Origin: Gymnothorax reevesii
Lineage: Eukaryota > Chordata > Actinopteri > Anguilliformes > Muraenidae
Reading direction: 5' to 3'
NCBI GenBank assembly: GCA_029721435.1
Contig: CM056577.1
Span: forward strand, 31,650,719-31,714,718
DNA: 64,000 nt
The notes under the pieces were generated by a model that saw only the letters and a program-made list of their open reading frames with translations, was not told the DNA's origin and searched no databases. The position numbers and the translations under genes are program-made. Below, in pieces: positions 45,779 to 56,895 of the stretch. How positions within the stretch are numbered: position 1 is the stretch's first letter; every line of letters starts with the position of its first letter.

Positions 45779-45798
45779 ATCTGTGTGTTTTGACACAT
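44541..45798 (-). pseudogene. Gmr1-like pol: reverse transcriptase and RNase H
   Basis: Frame 45798-45349 has the start of RT: KYLKQKVKYLLENDFVEPSY, SPCILVPKPNGTYTMVTDYR, then KFDLLKGFWQIPL (motif A). The frame is then lost, and 45374-44541 (277 codons) continues with AYIDDIIITSDSFQEHL (motif C), RFLGMAGYYRKFCKNFS, and RNase H (KLAVDASDIGAGAVLLQEDT, STIDKECLALVLALQHFEVY, IFSDHNPLTFLHKI, RGKDNVIPDTLSRI), ending at a TAA right after the last RNase H block. The RT palm between motifs A and C is damaged, so the enzyme is dead. The first residues of the upstream frame run into the adjoining LTR fragment. Confidence 0.85.
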
Positions 45799-46104
45799 TT
45801 TTCTGCCCGACTATGAGATCTCTGTTTGCTGCCCTGGTAACGATTCGGATTACGTTCTGTGGATTCTGGCTTGCTTCTCTGATAGAACTATTGCTGTGTA
45901 CCAGACCCATTTCTGTCCGACTACGATTACTGTGATTGCTGCCCTGGTTTTTGATACTATTTTTGCCCAACTGGATTTTGACTTTTGGATTGTGGACTCT
46001 GTACTGTTGCTTCCTGCTCTGCGGGGGTTACCCCCCTTTACCAATAAAACAAGCTCGACTGCATTTCCTGGTTCTCGCGACTGGTTCCTGATCGGTACAT
46101 AACA
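45779..46104 (+). repeat. Truncated 5' LTR (R-U5 end) of the sushi-like element
   Basis: Aligns with 59460-59785 of the 3' LTR (shared CGACTACGATTA, TTGGATTGTGGACTCTGTAC, CCAATAAAACAAGC, CTGATCGGTACATA). The U3 and promoter part is missing. The junction with the opposite-strand Gmr1-like fragment is at about 45779. Confidence 0.9.
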
Positions 46105-46106
46105 GT

Positions 46107-46116
46107 ACGATCTGAC
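46107..46116 (+). promoter_or_regulatory. Self-priming primer-binding site of the sushi-like element
   Basis: ACGATCTGAC lies two bases after the LTR end. It is the exact complement of GTCAGATCGT at 59336-59345 in the 3' LTR, the predicted RNA start. No TGG-type tRNA site follows the LTR. Tf1/sushi elements prime with their own 5' RNA end, which fits. Confidence 0.75.
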
Positions 46117-46120
46117 CAGC

Positions 46121-46881
46121 ATGGAACCAGCGAGCTCCAAACCTCTTCAGCCTGCAGTAGCAGAGCAGGGCGCCCAGTTGGAGATTCAGCAACGGCAGCC
46201 ACGGGCCTTGACACAACACATGCAGGTTATGAGCAATCAGATGGCGGATATTGCTCACTCGCTGAGGAGTGCACCGAACATCCAGACACCCCAGCCTTCG
46301 GTCGTCTCCATGCCTGCATCCAGTCCAGCCCCTGCACCATCCGCTCCACTCCATGCACCACGCCTACCTCCTCCGGAGAAGTACGATGGCGATGCAGGGT
46401 CCTGCCGGTCATTCCTCACTCAGTGTAAGCTGATATTCAACCTTCAGCCCTCTACTTTTCCATCTCAGCAAGCTCAAGTGGCGTATGTTATTACGCAGTT
46501 GACCGGCAGAACGAAGCAGTGGGCTACGGCTACTTGGGAAGCGGGATTACCCTGTTTACGGTCGTACACAGCTTCGGAGAGGAGATGAAGAGGGTGTTCG
46601 ACCGCTCCAGACACGGGCACGAGGCCAGGAGGGAGATACTGCGAATTCACCAGGGAGGTCTCACAGTGTCCGATTACGCCATCGACTTTCAGACCCTGGC
46701 TATCAACAGCGAATGGCATGAGAGGGCACTCTATGACGCGTTCATTGCTGGCCTATCGGAACGAATTAAGGATGAATTACTTCCGTGTGACCTACCCGAG
46801 AGCCTAGAGAGTGTCATTAATATGGCTATTCGTATCGACTCCTGGCTGGAGGAGAAGAGAAGATCTACGTTCCGGTCCTGA
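46121..46881 (+). pseudogene. Sushi-like gag
   Basis: The start codon at 46121 follows the priming site by only 4 nt. The first frame (to 46588) has a coiled-coil-like Gln-rich start, a Pro-rich middle and LPPPEKYDGDAGSCRSFLTQ, a hallmark of this gag family. The second frame (46519-46881) continues with SRHGHEARREILRIHQGGLT, SDYAIDFQTLAINSEWHE and ALYDAFIAGLSERIKDELL. A frame change lies near 46540 and a TGA at 46879 separates gag from the knuckle. Confidence 0.85.
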
Positions 46882-46887
46882 CCTCCT

Positions 46888-47931
46888 GTGACTCCATTAC
46901 CACCGATCTCCAACCCTGTCAAGCTTTCTACCGAGACTGAACCCATGCAGTTGGGGCGGATGAAACTTTCTGGAGAAAAGAGGGAATGTAGACGTAAGGA
47001 GCGGACCTGCTTCTACTGTGGCCAGGGGGGGCACTACATCTTGTGGTGCCCAGAGAAGAGGCGACGCCCACTATCAAGGAGAGGAGCGGTAGTGGGCATA
47101 ATCCCTGTGGATCACTCCTCAAGAAACAGAACCTGTTTTTCGGTCTCCCTGGAGTGGGCTGGGGGAGGCAAGAAGACCACTGCCCTGATTGACTCCGGGG
47201 CAGAAGAAAGTTTCATAGATCAGGAACTTTCCCAGAAGTGGGGCATTCCTGTGGAGAATATTTATCCCGATCGAATGGTCAATTCCCTCAGTGGCCTTAA
47301 GATCGGTAATATCTCTCGTTACCAGCCCTTTCAAGCTCAGTATTTCCATGCTCCAGTCGTTCTCGGCCATCCCTGGATGGCGAAACATGTGCCCGTGATA
47401 GACTGGGGTAAGCACGAAATCAAGGAGTGGAGTCCCAGCTGTGCCCAGACATGCCTCAGCGACGCCCAGAATTATGTCATGCCTGTTACCACAGATGAGA
47501 TTCCGAACCTGGAGATGGTTCCCATAGAGTATCATGATGTCAAGCAAGTATTTTCCAAGTCTCGTGCTACCAGTCTCCCTCCACACCGACCTTACGACTG
47601 CGCTATCGAGCTCAGGCCAGGAACCATGCCACCAACAGGGCGCCTTTTCTCCCTGTCACGCCCCGAGACTCAAGCTATGGAGAAATATCTCTCGGAGTCA
47701 CTCGCCGCTGGAATCATTCGCCCATCCTCATCTCCAGCTGGAGCGGGATTCTTCTTTGTGGGGAAAAAGGATGGCTCTCTCCGCCTCTGTATTGACTGTC
47801 GAGGCCTAAATGAAATCATAGTTAGAACAGGTACCCTCTCCCCCTTATGAACTCTGCCTTTGACCTGCTACAAGGGGTCAAAGTGTTTACCAAGCGGGAT
47901 CTACGCAACGCTTATCATCTGGTGCATATTC
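46888..47931 (+). pseudogene. Sushi-like zinc knuckle, protease and start of reverse transcriptase
   Basis: The 320-codon frame 46888-47850 has CFYCGQGGHYILWC (zinc knuckle), TTALIDSGAEESFID (protease Asp-Ser-Gly), LGHPWMAKHVPVIDW and the RT entrance GIIRPSSSPAGAGFFFVGKK with GSLRLCIDCRGLNE. One base appears to be missing near 47824, after which the RT fingers continue in another frame ([20 protein letters not shown]). The L2 insertion then cuts the gene at about 47932. Confidence 0.85.
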
Positions 47932-48170
47932 AAGTTCAAGCTCAAGTTTATTTATATAGCACTTTTCATACACAAGGTAAATTAAAGGTGCTTTACAAAA
48001 CAATCAATTGAACAAGACAAAATATTTATAGCACAAGTTTAAGAACAAATAAAAAATAAATAGATTAGATAAAAAAAAAACACACCCATAAAGAGCAGAG
48101 GTAAATCATTACTTCAGTAACAGTAAAAAGAATTCACAAAGAGCATAGGTTCAATCAACACTTCAGCAGT

Positions 48171-48836
48171 TCAGTAGCAGTTAAAAGTACAAGTAAACAT
48201 AAAGGTCTTTAGCTTGGTTTTGAAAATGGACAGGGTGGGGGCAGATCTAAGTTTTTCTGGGAGTTTATTCCAGCTATAGGTGGACCATGCACCATGTTTT
48301 GTTTTGATCATTGGAACAATTAGCAGGCCAGTCCCTGATGACCTAAGGGGTAGAGATGGTTCGTATTCTAGAAGCATTTCGGTGATGTATTTTGGACCTA
48401 AACCATTTAGCGATTTATACACTATTAGAAGGATTTTAAAGTCTATTCTGTTATACACTGGGAGCCAATGTAGGGATTTGAGAATTGGAGTAATGTGTTC
48501 AGCTTTTTTTGTTCTAGTTAGGACTCTGGCAGCGGCATTCTGAATGAGCTGCAATCGTTGAATAGTTTTTTTGGGGAGACCTTTGTAGAGACTATTGCCG
48601 CAGTTTAACCTGCTAGAGATGAAAGCATGAATTAGTTTCTCTAGGTCTTGTTTGGACATAAAGCCTCTAAGGCTTGCTATATTTTTTAGATGATAAAAGG
48701 CAGATTTTCTAATAAGTTTAATGTGGGCATTGAAGTTCAGATCAGAGTCAATAGTAATAGTTAACTTGATCTTTTGGCTGCAGTGATAAGGATTGAAGAT
48801 GAGCAGTAACCTTGAGCCTTTTTTCTTTTGTACCAA
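48171..48836 (-). pseudogene. L2-like ORF2, C-terminal part
   Basis: 221-codon frame with [78 protein letters not shown] and WNKLPEKLRSAPTLSIFKTK, the thumb and distal region of L2/jockey-group LINEs. It ends close to the 3' tail, so the gene end is natural. The catalytic (F/Y)ADD block lies upstream, near 48940-48990, in another frame. Confidence 0.85.
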
Positions 48837-49021
48837 AACCTATTATCTGTTTTGTCTTTATTAAGTTGAAGGAAGTTTTGACACATCCAATAATTTATTT
48901 GCTCGATGCATTGATATAGTGCATCTATGGGGGCATAGTCATCTGATGAGAGGGCTATGTAGAGTTGGGTGTCGTCTGCATAATTATGGTAAGCTATTTT
49001 ATTTTTTTGAATGATTGAGCC

Positions 49022-49823
49022 TCATGGGAGCATATAGAGGTTAAATAAAACAGGACCTAAGATTGAACCTTGGGGAACCCCACAAGTCATATTAATTTGT
49101 TCTGAAGAGTAGTTTCCAATGGAAACAAAGTAATTCCTGTCTTTCAGGTAGGAACTGAACCACTCTAGGACTGTGCCTGAAAGGCCAACCCAGTTTTCTA
49201 ATCTGTCCAATAAGATGTCATGGTCAACAGTGTTGAAAGCAGCGCTAAGGTCGAGTAGCACTAGGATCGAGATCTGACCTGAATCAGTGTTAATTCGGAT
49301 ATCATTTATGACTTTAATTAGCGCGGTTTCAGTACTATGATGGGGTCGGAAACCTGACTGGAAAGGATCAAGGAGCTTGTTAGAGGTTGAAAAATCGTTT
49401 AGTTGTTTGTAAATAATTTTTTCAAGTATTTTGCTTATAAAGGGAAGATTAGATGTAGGTCTGTAGTTGCTGATTATGGAGGTGTCAAGGCTAGGCTTTT
49501 TTAGTAGGGGCTTAACTACTGCAGTTTTCAGAGATTCAGGAAAAAGTACCTGTAAGAAGAGAAGTGTTAACAATTTGCAGTAGATCGGACGCCAGGCAGC
49601 TATAGACATTTTTTAAAAAGCTTGTTGGTAGGATATCAAGGCAGCATGATGTTGACTTGAGGCCTTGTACTGTTTCTTCTAAGATTTTGTGGTCAATAGC
49701 ATTAAATTGAGTCATATTTGTTGAGCACCATTTCTGTGATAGCAGAGGAGGCTTATCTCTCTTAGGGGCGGAAGCATTGATAGTTAGTCTAATGTTTTTA
49801 ATTTTATCACTAAAGAAGGTCAC
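49022..49823 (-). pseudogene. L2-like ORF2, reverse transcriptase
   Basis: Frame 49609-49022 carries [76 protein letters not shown] (motif A) and [20 protein letters not shown] (motif B). The preceding linker (49823-49536) is in another frame. A stop right after motif B, in place of the following residues, makes it non-functional. Confidence 0.9.
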
Positions 49824-49969
49824 AAATTCGTTGCATTAAACAGTGGAAAGATGATCAGGGACAATTTGTGGAGGGGGTTTTGTCAACTTTTCAACAGTGA
49901 AAAAGAGAATGCGAGCGTCATTAGCATTTTTGGTGATGATATAGGAGAAAAAGGATTGCCTGGAGTTTT

Positions 49970-51289
49970 TCAGTTCCTGATCGTAGAGTTGAAGACTTGT
50001 TTTATGTATTTGGTAATGGATGTGAAGTTTAGTTTTACGCCACTTGCGTTCAGCCTTCCTACATTTTTTTTTTTAGTTTTAACAGTGGGAGCATTTCTCC
50101 AAGGTGCTTTTTTCTTTCCAGATATTAGCTTGGTTCTAGTAGGGGCTACAGTATCAATAGCCTTGAGGGTTTTAAAGTTGAAATTTTCTAAGAGACAATT
50201 TAAAGAATCTGAGGAAGGTGTAGGGGTCAAAGAAATGGCCTCCATAAAAAGTGCACAAGTGCGATCATTAATATGTCGCTTCTTGACAGATTGTGATTGT
50301 AAAAAAGTGACAGGGGTGATCTTCATATCAAGGAAGATACAGAAGTGGTCAGACAGAGTGGTATCAATAGCTGAAATAAACGATGAGTCAAAGCCCTTGG
50401 TGATAAACAGGTCTAGGGTGTGGCCTCGGCTATGAGTGGGCCCAGAAACCTGTTGTGACAGTTCAAAGGTGTCTAAAAGGTTATTAAATTCTTTGGTATT
50501 GTTGTCACTGGGATTGTCAGCATGAATATTAAAGTCTCCTGCAATAGCAACACAATTATGTTCTAAAGAAATTATGGAGGGGAGTTCAGAAAATTCATTG
50601 AAGAACCTACTACAGTATTTTGGTGGTCTGTATATAATCACTAGTAGGATAGCTGGAGAACATTTCAGAACAGCAGCAAGGTATTCAAATGATGAGAAGT
50701 CTCCAAAAGATATCTGCTTGCATTGAAACATATCAAGAAAGATAATGGCAACCCCTCCCCCCCCTCTTACCGACTCTAGAAGTGTCAATATAGTTGAAGT
50801 TGGGTGGGGCTGACTCATTAAGAACAACCTCCCTGTTATTTGGATCAAGCCTGTGAGGGACATAATGTCTAATTCATAACTGATAATCAAATCATTGATC
50901 AGAAGGGATTGTTTGCAAGTGATCTAGAATTTAATAGGGCGGCTTTAATAATTTTGGTGCTAAGGTGTTTTGGCAGATGTTCTTCAGTCTGTCTCAGATG
51001 GACAGGTACCAGGTTTGATATAGATAGTGAGCACGATGAGAGGATGTTTTTGTTTGGTCTAAGGGTGATCAGGGTGGGAATTGGGAGGATGACTTCATTA
51101 CTGGGTCTCTGCTTGACCTTGTCCTTAAAAGGCATAGTGTCTTTGGTTGTTTTGATAACTTCTTTTGGGGGAATAGGGAAGGGCGGGGAGAGTGCCAGGG
51201 TGATGGGAGGGGGAGTGGGTGAGGGGGTTTTGAGGGAGAACTTGGGGGTTTGATGTGGGAAGTGGGTGGACGGGGGGAATGGAAAAGGG
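49970..51289 (-). pseudogene. L2-like ORF2, N-terminus and endonuclease
   Basis: Frame 50890-49970 (306 codons) contains RGGGGVAIIFLDMFQCKQ, LLVIIYRPPKYCSRFFNEF, NCVAIAGDFNIHADNPSDN (catalytic GDFN), GPTHSRGHTLDLFITKGF and LSDHFCIFLDM (catalytic SDH), an apurinic-type endonuclease with a basic linker. The upstream frame (from 51289 to 50899) is Pro/Ser-rich and ends KIIKAALLNSRSLANN, the usual start of the endonuclease; a frame break falls near 50895. Confidence 0.85.
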
Positions 51290-52240
51290 TGGCTTCGTGA
51301 GGGGGATGAATGGAAGACGGCTTTTAACACGCCCACAGGGTACTGGGAGTACCTGGTTCTTCCGTTCGGGCTCACTAACGCTCCAGCTGTGTTTCAGAAC
51401 CTTGTTAATGATGTCCTATGTGATATGATAAACAGATTTGTATTCATTTACCTTGATGACATATTGATTTTTTTCAAGTCACAGGAAGAACAAACCAAGC
51501 ATGTCAGATGAGTTCTCGGCCGCTTGCTGGAGAATCGACTATTCGTGAAGGCCGAGAAATGTGAGATTTCTGTCCAGACCACCTCATTCCTGAGATATGT
51601 CATCAGCCCTGATTCTATTCAGATGGATCCTGTCAAAGTCGAAGCAGTCACCAGCTGGCCCACTCCTCACGACCGTAAGTCACTCCAACGTTTCCTGGGT
51701 TTTGCCAACTTCTACCGCCGGTTCATCAGAAATTATAGTTCAGTTGCCGCCCCTCTCACTTCACCCAAAGTAAAATACCAATGGTCCAAGTTAGCAGAAG
51801 AAGCCTTTTGTTTGCTCAAGTCACGATTTACTTCTGCGCCCATCCTAACCATTCCTGACCCCAAGCTCCAATTCATGGTGGAGGTGGATGCCTCCAATGT
51901 GGGAGTCGGAGCTGTCCTCTCCCAGAGGTCCTCCAAGGACGACAAGATTCATCCATGTGCCTACTTCTCTAGACGATTGAGTCCTGTGGAACAAAACTAC
52001 GACATCGGGACCCTGGAACTGTTGGCGGTAAAGCTGATGCTTGAGGAGTGGAGGCAGTGGCTGGAGGGAGCCGAGCTTCCATTTTTGGTCTGGACTGACC
52101 ACAAAAATTTGGAGAACCTACAGACAGCCAAGCGACTGAACCCCAGACAAGCCAGGTGGGCCCTGTTCTTCTCACGTTTTAACTTTCACCTTGCTTACTG
52201 TCCTGGTAGTAAAACCTGTTAAACCTGATGCCCTGTCACG
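51290..52240 (+). pseudogene. Sushi-like RT (distal) and RNase H
   Basis: Continues the host pol after the L2 insert: [40 protein letters not shown] and the catalytic [15 protein letters not shown] at 51509-51511 interrupts the frame, which resumes unchanged with [40 protein letters not shown], RNase H ([40 protein letters not shown]). A frame change at about 52215 precedes KPDALSR. Confidence 0.9.
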
Positions 52241-53272
52241 ATGTTTTGAGACTGAGAAAGACCAACCTGATCCAGACACTATTCTCCCCAAGGAGACGTT
52301 TATCAATGCTGTTTTGATGGATATTGAATCTGAAGTTAAGAATGCATTTAATGATTCTGCCACCCCAAGTGCCTGTCCAGATCACTGCCTGTTCGTCCCT
52401 GCCCACCTGCGCTCCCGAGTCCTCGATTGGGGTCATGCCTCCAACCTCTCATGTCACCCCGGGATCAAGCGAACGCTAGATTTTATCACCCAACGGTTCT
52501 GGTGGCCTGAAATAAGGGACGACACCCAGAAGTATGTCTCTGCCTGCTCGGTCTGTGCTCAAGCCAAGGCATCACATCAACCCCCTCACGGCCTGCTGCA
52601 ACCTTTACCCACTCCACACCGTCCCTGGTCTCACATTGCATTAGACTTCATTACTGGTTAACTCCCTTCCAATCACTTCACCACTATCCTCACCATAGTC
52701 GACCGATTCTCCAAAGCTGTTCACTTTGTCCCCCTCACTAAAGTACCATCTGCACAAGAAACTGTTAGCCTTATTATACATTTTATCAGATTACACGGCA
52801 TCCTCACTGACATCACTTCTGATCGCGGTCCACAATTCACAGCCAAATTTTGGAAGTCATTTTGCAAATCACTCGGCACCTCAGTTAGCCTTTTCTCAGG
52901 TTTTCACCCCCAAACTAATGGCCAGACCGAGCAGGCCAATCAAAGTATTGAAACTGTCTTACGATGCATCTGCCTTAAGAACCCCTCCTCCTGGAGCCAT
53001 CAACTCCCATGGGCAGAATACGCAATCAACAGTCACACCTCATCAGCCTCTGGTCTCTCCCCATTCAAAGCTTGTCTTGGTTACCAACCCCCATTGTTTT
53101 CATGCCAGGAGGAGGAGGTTGCAGTACCTTCCGCCCGCGAATTTGTACGTCGCTGCAGACGTACTTGGAGGACCACTCGGGAAGTGCTGCTCAGGTCGGT
53201 AGCCCGCATGAAGGCCCAAGCAGAGAAGAGACGCGTCGCTGCCCCATCGTACCGACCTGGGCAGCGTGTATG
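52191..53272 (+). pseudogene. Sushi-like integrase, up to the nested element
   Basis: Zinc domain: HASNLSCHPGIKRTLDFITQ followed by FWWPEIRDDTQKYVSACSVC (HHCC). Core: HIALDFITG (first Asp), where a TAA at 52659-52661 interrupts; then TTILTIVDRFSKAVHFVPLT, DITSDRGPQFTAKFWKSFCK (second Asp), HPQTNGQTEQANQSIETVLR (Glu), and the C-terminal domain to SYRPGQRV. The nested LTR element begins at 53273, and the remaining integrase codons resume at 58107. Confidence 0.9.
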
Positions 53273-53814
53273 TGTTACGGATACACGAGGGGTACACACT
53301 AGGGGAACATGAGCTTGCAAACAAGGCCGTAGAAACATGAACATGAACTCTCGAAAGACCCCGGAACGGGCAGGAGACACAGAAGGGGAGTGAGACGCCA
53401 GAAGCGGGAATCCAAAATGATATTTATTAAAATAAATACAGAAATAATCCAGGGGAAAAAGGGGGCATTCCAGCTAACAAAAACACCGTGCCTAGCACTG
53501 AAACAGGAGAACTCCAGAATCCAAAACACTAACAGATACCAGGGGAACAGACTCAGAACAAAACTTGGAACAAGACTTGGGAACAACAGAACTCAGGAAG
53601 CTAGGAAATACTCACAAGACAAGACAGTTGGCACAGCTGGCAGATGGCTAACTCGGGTGGTACAGCTGGCCAGGAGAAGGGTAAGGGAGAACATCAGGAG
53701 GGGGACAGACAGGACACAGGGCTCAGGGCAGGCAGGAATGCTGGGGCTATGGCAATGGCTTGAGGCTATGGACATGGCTATGGCTATGGCTATGACTTGG
53801 GGCTATGGCTAAGG

Positions 53815-54285
53815 AACTATGGCTTGGCTTGGGACTATGGCTTGGGCATGGCTTGGGCTCGGGACTATGGCTTGGGCTTGGCTTGGGCTCGGGATTATGG
53901 CTTGGGCTTGGCTTGAGCTCGGGACTATGGCTTGGGCTTGGCTTGAGCTCGGGACTATGGCTTGGGCTTGGCTTGAGCTCGGGACTATGGCTTGGGCTTG
54001 GCTTGAGCTCGGGACTATGGCTTGGGCTTGGCTTGAGCGCGGGACTATGGCTTGGGCTTGGCTTGAGCTCGGGACTATGGCTTGGGCTTGGCTTGAGCTC
54101 GGGACTATGGCTTGGGCTTGGCTTGAGCTCGAGACAATGGCTTGGGCTTGGCTTGAGCTCGGGACTATGGCTTGGGCTTGGCTTGAGCTCGAGACTATGG
54201 CTTGGGCTTGGCTTGAGCTCGGGACTATGGCTTGGGCTTGGCTTGAGCTCAGGACTATGGCTTGGGCTTGGCTTGAGCTCAGGAC
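53815..54285. repeat. 30-bp tandem repeat in the 3' LTR (about 15-16 units)
   Basis: Unit GGGACTATGGCTTGGGCTTG followed by GCTTGAGCTC. Because 30 is divisible by three, all frames stay open for long distances on both strands; these frames are not genes. Confidence 0.95.
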
Positions 54286-54435
54286 AGGCAAGGCGGCTGG
54301 AGCTCAGGACAGGCAAGGCGGCAGGTGCTCAGGACAGGCAGGACGGCTGGTGGTCAGGACAGGCAGGGCGGCTGGTGCTCAGGACAGGCAGGGCGGCTGG
54401 TGCTCAGGACAGGCAGGGCGGCTGGTGCTCAGGAC
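54283..54435. repeat. 25-bp tandem repeat in the 3' LTR (about 6 units)
   Basis: Unit CTCAGGACAGGCAGGGCGGC followed by TGGTG. The partner LTR has about 11 units. Confidence 0.9.
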
Positions 54436-55366
54436 AACTCGAGACGGAGGAAAAAGACTGGCACAAGGTCACAGAAGACGCTGGAGGAGACAGGGGGCAC
54501 CAGGGGCTTGAAGGCAGCAGGAAGGGCAGGCTGGTCAGGGAAGGAGGCTGAACTTGAGAACACAGAGGAAAACTGAGGGGACCAGAGGAGAAGTGCACCA
54601 GGCAGGGAGAGTGAGAGTGGGAATACGTGCGAAGTCAGATCTGCTCGCGTGCAGAAACTGCTCAGACATATAGGGCAGGGGCACACAGACACAGGTGTTG
54701 AAACTTAATCTAATTAACAAGGGGTGGAACATGAGGGAAACCAATTACTTGAAAACAGATTAACATTAACACACAGACAAGGATCACAAGACAATCCCAA
54801 AGATGGGATAAATAAACTGGATAAAAAGACTCCTAAGTGTACAGAAAAAGAGGCAGAACAGGTAATAAGAATGCAGAGATTCTGAGGGAAACTTCAGCAA
54901 AGCCAGTGAATAGTAAAGCAAGGGGCAGAGCTAGAACAGAGCGACTGCTGAGAGATAATTAGTCAATTAGTAAGTGCAGCTATACAATCCCGGGTGCTCA
55001 TTAGTAGATTAGTATTATATACAAGGTTAGTTTGGTTAGTAATTTTAGAAAACAACAAACTGTTAGTAATGTTAGTATGAATAGAAAGGCAAGGGGAAAC
55101 TAGCAAACGAGAACAGAAGGAAGGATGAAACCCAGAATCCATTAAATCACCCGAAATAGTGTCACAATCAATTAACACAGAAACTGCTACAATCAATGAT
55201 GCGACCGGGGAGAAAGCAAAGACAGTACATGGGTAAAACATGGACTGGACTACCACGGGAGAGGAATGAAATGTGAAACACTAAGACAAGGACTAAAAAA
55301 CTGACATGCCAAAATGATAGAAACCTAAAATTGACTAACCAGACACTCAGACCACGGAACACAACA

Positions 55367-55934
55367 GTACCCCCCCCTTAAAAAAGCGCCACCTGGCGCT
55401 TACATGAAACATCAAGGGAACTTGGAACACAGTGGAGCTCGGAACACAAGGGAGCACGGAGCTCGGAACACAAGGGAGCACGGAGCACACACAGGGAGCA
55501 CGGAACATGGCACTCTGGAAAACATGGAACGTGGAGCACAAGGGAGCACGGAGCTCGGAGCACAAGGGAGCACGGAGCACACACAGGGAGCACGGAACAT
55601 GGCACTCTGGAAAACATGGAACATGGAGCACAAGGGAGCACGGAGCTCGGAACAAAAGGGAGCACGGAGCACACATAGGGGGAGCACAGGGGAGCTCGGA
55701 ACACCGTGTGGGAGCACAGGGGAGCTCGGAACACCGTGTGGGAGCACAGGGGAGCTCGGAACACCGTGTGGGAACACAGGGGAGCTCGGAACACCGTGTG
55801 GGAACACAGGGGAGCTCGGAACACCGTGTGGGAACACAGGGGAGCTCGGAAACTCAGGGGGGGAAGGAAGGGACCAAAGAAAAAGGGGCAACTAAAGAGG
55901 GGATCCCGCTGGCGTCTCGGGGAGATCTGACTTC
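55367..55934 (-). other. Interior of the nested element: repeats only
   Basis: In the element's direction: primer-binding site, a ~30-bp array (about 55680-55855, unit GGGGAGCTCGGAACACCGTG plus TGGGAGCACA), larger ~120-bp repeats (about 55435-55680), then the polypurine tract. The opposing frames of 159-180 codons across it are repeat artefacts without domains. Confidence 0.85.
55923..55934 (-). promoter_or_regulatory. Self-priming primer-binding site of the nested element
   Basis: Minus strand GAAGTCAGATCT directly follows the 5' LTR end (CCGTAACA). It is the exact 12-nt complement of AGATCTGACTTC, the predicted start of the element RNA at 57377-57366. Confidence 0.8.
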
Positions 55935-56514
55935 TGTTACGGATACACGAGGGGAACACACTAGGGGAACATGAGCTTGCAAATAAGGACGTGGAAACAT
56001 GAACATGAGCGTGAACTTGGAAACTCTCGGAAGACCCCGGAACGGGAGGGAGACACAAAAGGGGAGTGAGACGCCAGAAGCGGGAATCCAAAATGATATT
56101 TATTAAAATAAATGCAGAAATAATCTAGGGGAAAAAGGGGGCATTTCGGCCAACAAAAACACCGTGCCTAGCACTGAAACAGGAGAACTCCAGAATCCAA
56201 AACACTAACAGATACCAGGGGAACAGACTCAGAACAAAACTTGGAACAAGACTTGGGAACAACAGAACTCAGGAAGCTAGGAAATACTCACAAGACAAGA
56301 CAGTTGGCACAGCTGGCAGATGGCTAACTCGGGTGGCACAGCTGGCCAGGAGAAGGGTAAGGGAAAACATCAGGAGGGGGACAGACAGGACACAGGGCTC
56401 AGGGCAGGCAGGAATGCTGGGGCTATGGCTTGGGCTATGGCAATGGCTTGAGGCTATGGACATGGCTATGGCTATGGCTATGGCTATGGCTATGACTTGG
56501 GGCTATGGCTAAGG

Positions 56515-56895
56515 AACTATGGCTTGGCTTGGGACTATGGCTTGGGCTTAGCTTGGGCTCGGGACTATGGCTTGGGCTTGGCTTGGGCTCGGGACTATGG
56601 CTTGGGCTTGGCTTGAGCTCGGGACTATGGCTTGGGCTTGGCTTGAGCTCGGGACTATGGCTTGGGCTTGGCTTGAGCTCGGGACTATGGCTTGGGCTTG
56701 GCTTGAGCTCGGCACTATGGCTTGGGCTTGGCTTGAGCGCGGGACTATGGCTTGGGCTTGGCTTGAGCTTGGGACTATGGCTTGGGCTTGGCTTGAGCTC
56801 GGGACTATGGCTTGGGCTTGGCTTGAGCTCGGGACTATGGCTTGGGCTTGGCTTGAGCTCGGGACTATGGCTTGGGCTTGGCTTGAGCTCGGGAC
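56515..56895. repeat. 30-bp tandem repeat in the 5' LTR (about 12-13 units)
   Basis: Same unit as at 53815-54285 with fewer copies. Confidence 0.95.

Larger units (their letters stand above)
47932..51289 (-). mobile_element. L2-like LINE inserted in the sushi-like pol
   Basis: Read on the minus strand, it runs from an N-terminal region (51289-50899) through endonuclease, reverse transcriptase and C-terminal part to a 3' tail near 47932 with GCTTGAACTTGAA-type repeats. The 3' end (plus strand AAGTTTATTTATATAGCAC, then GGTGCTTTACA) is a conserved LINE tail. Removing the insert rejoins the RT of the host element. About 3.36 kb, near full length, yet broken in every domain. Confidence 0.85.
53273..55366 (-). 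repeat. 3' LTR of the nested non-autonomous element
   Basis: Contains a 30-bp tandem array (53815-54285) and a 25-bp array (about 54283-54435). Predicted RNA-start sequence is at 54631-54642. The polypurine tract AAGGGGGGGTAC (minus) lies next to its TG end. Confidence 0.9.

Noticed and set aside
49851..50435. 194-codon plus-strand frame
   Set aside because: It is antisense to the L2-like endonuclease frame, whose catalytic motifs are clear on the minus strand.
53747..54551. Long frames on both strands (up to 248 codons) of Trp/Leu/Gly- or Pro/Ser-rich repeats, and their copies at 56505-57311
   Set aside because: They are the 30-bp and 25-bp tandem repeats of an LTR read in different frames. 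No start context, no domain, and the two copies differ in length.
55404..55974. 163-, 180- and 237-codon frames in the interior of the nested element
   Set aside because: All derive from the ~30-bp and ~120-bp repeats and overlap each other on both strands. No gag or pol motif.
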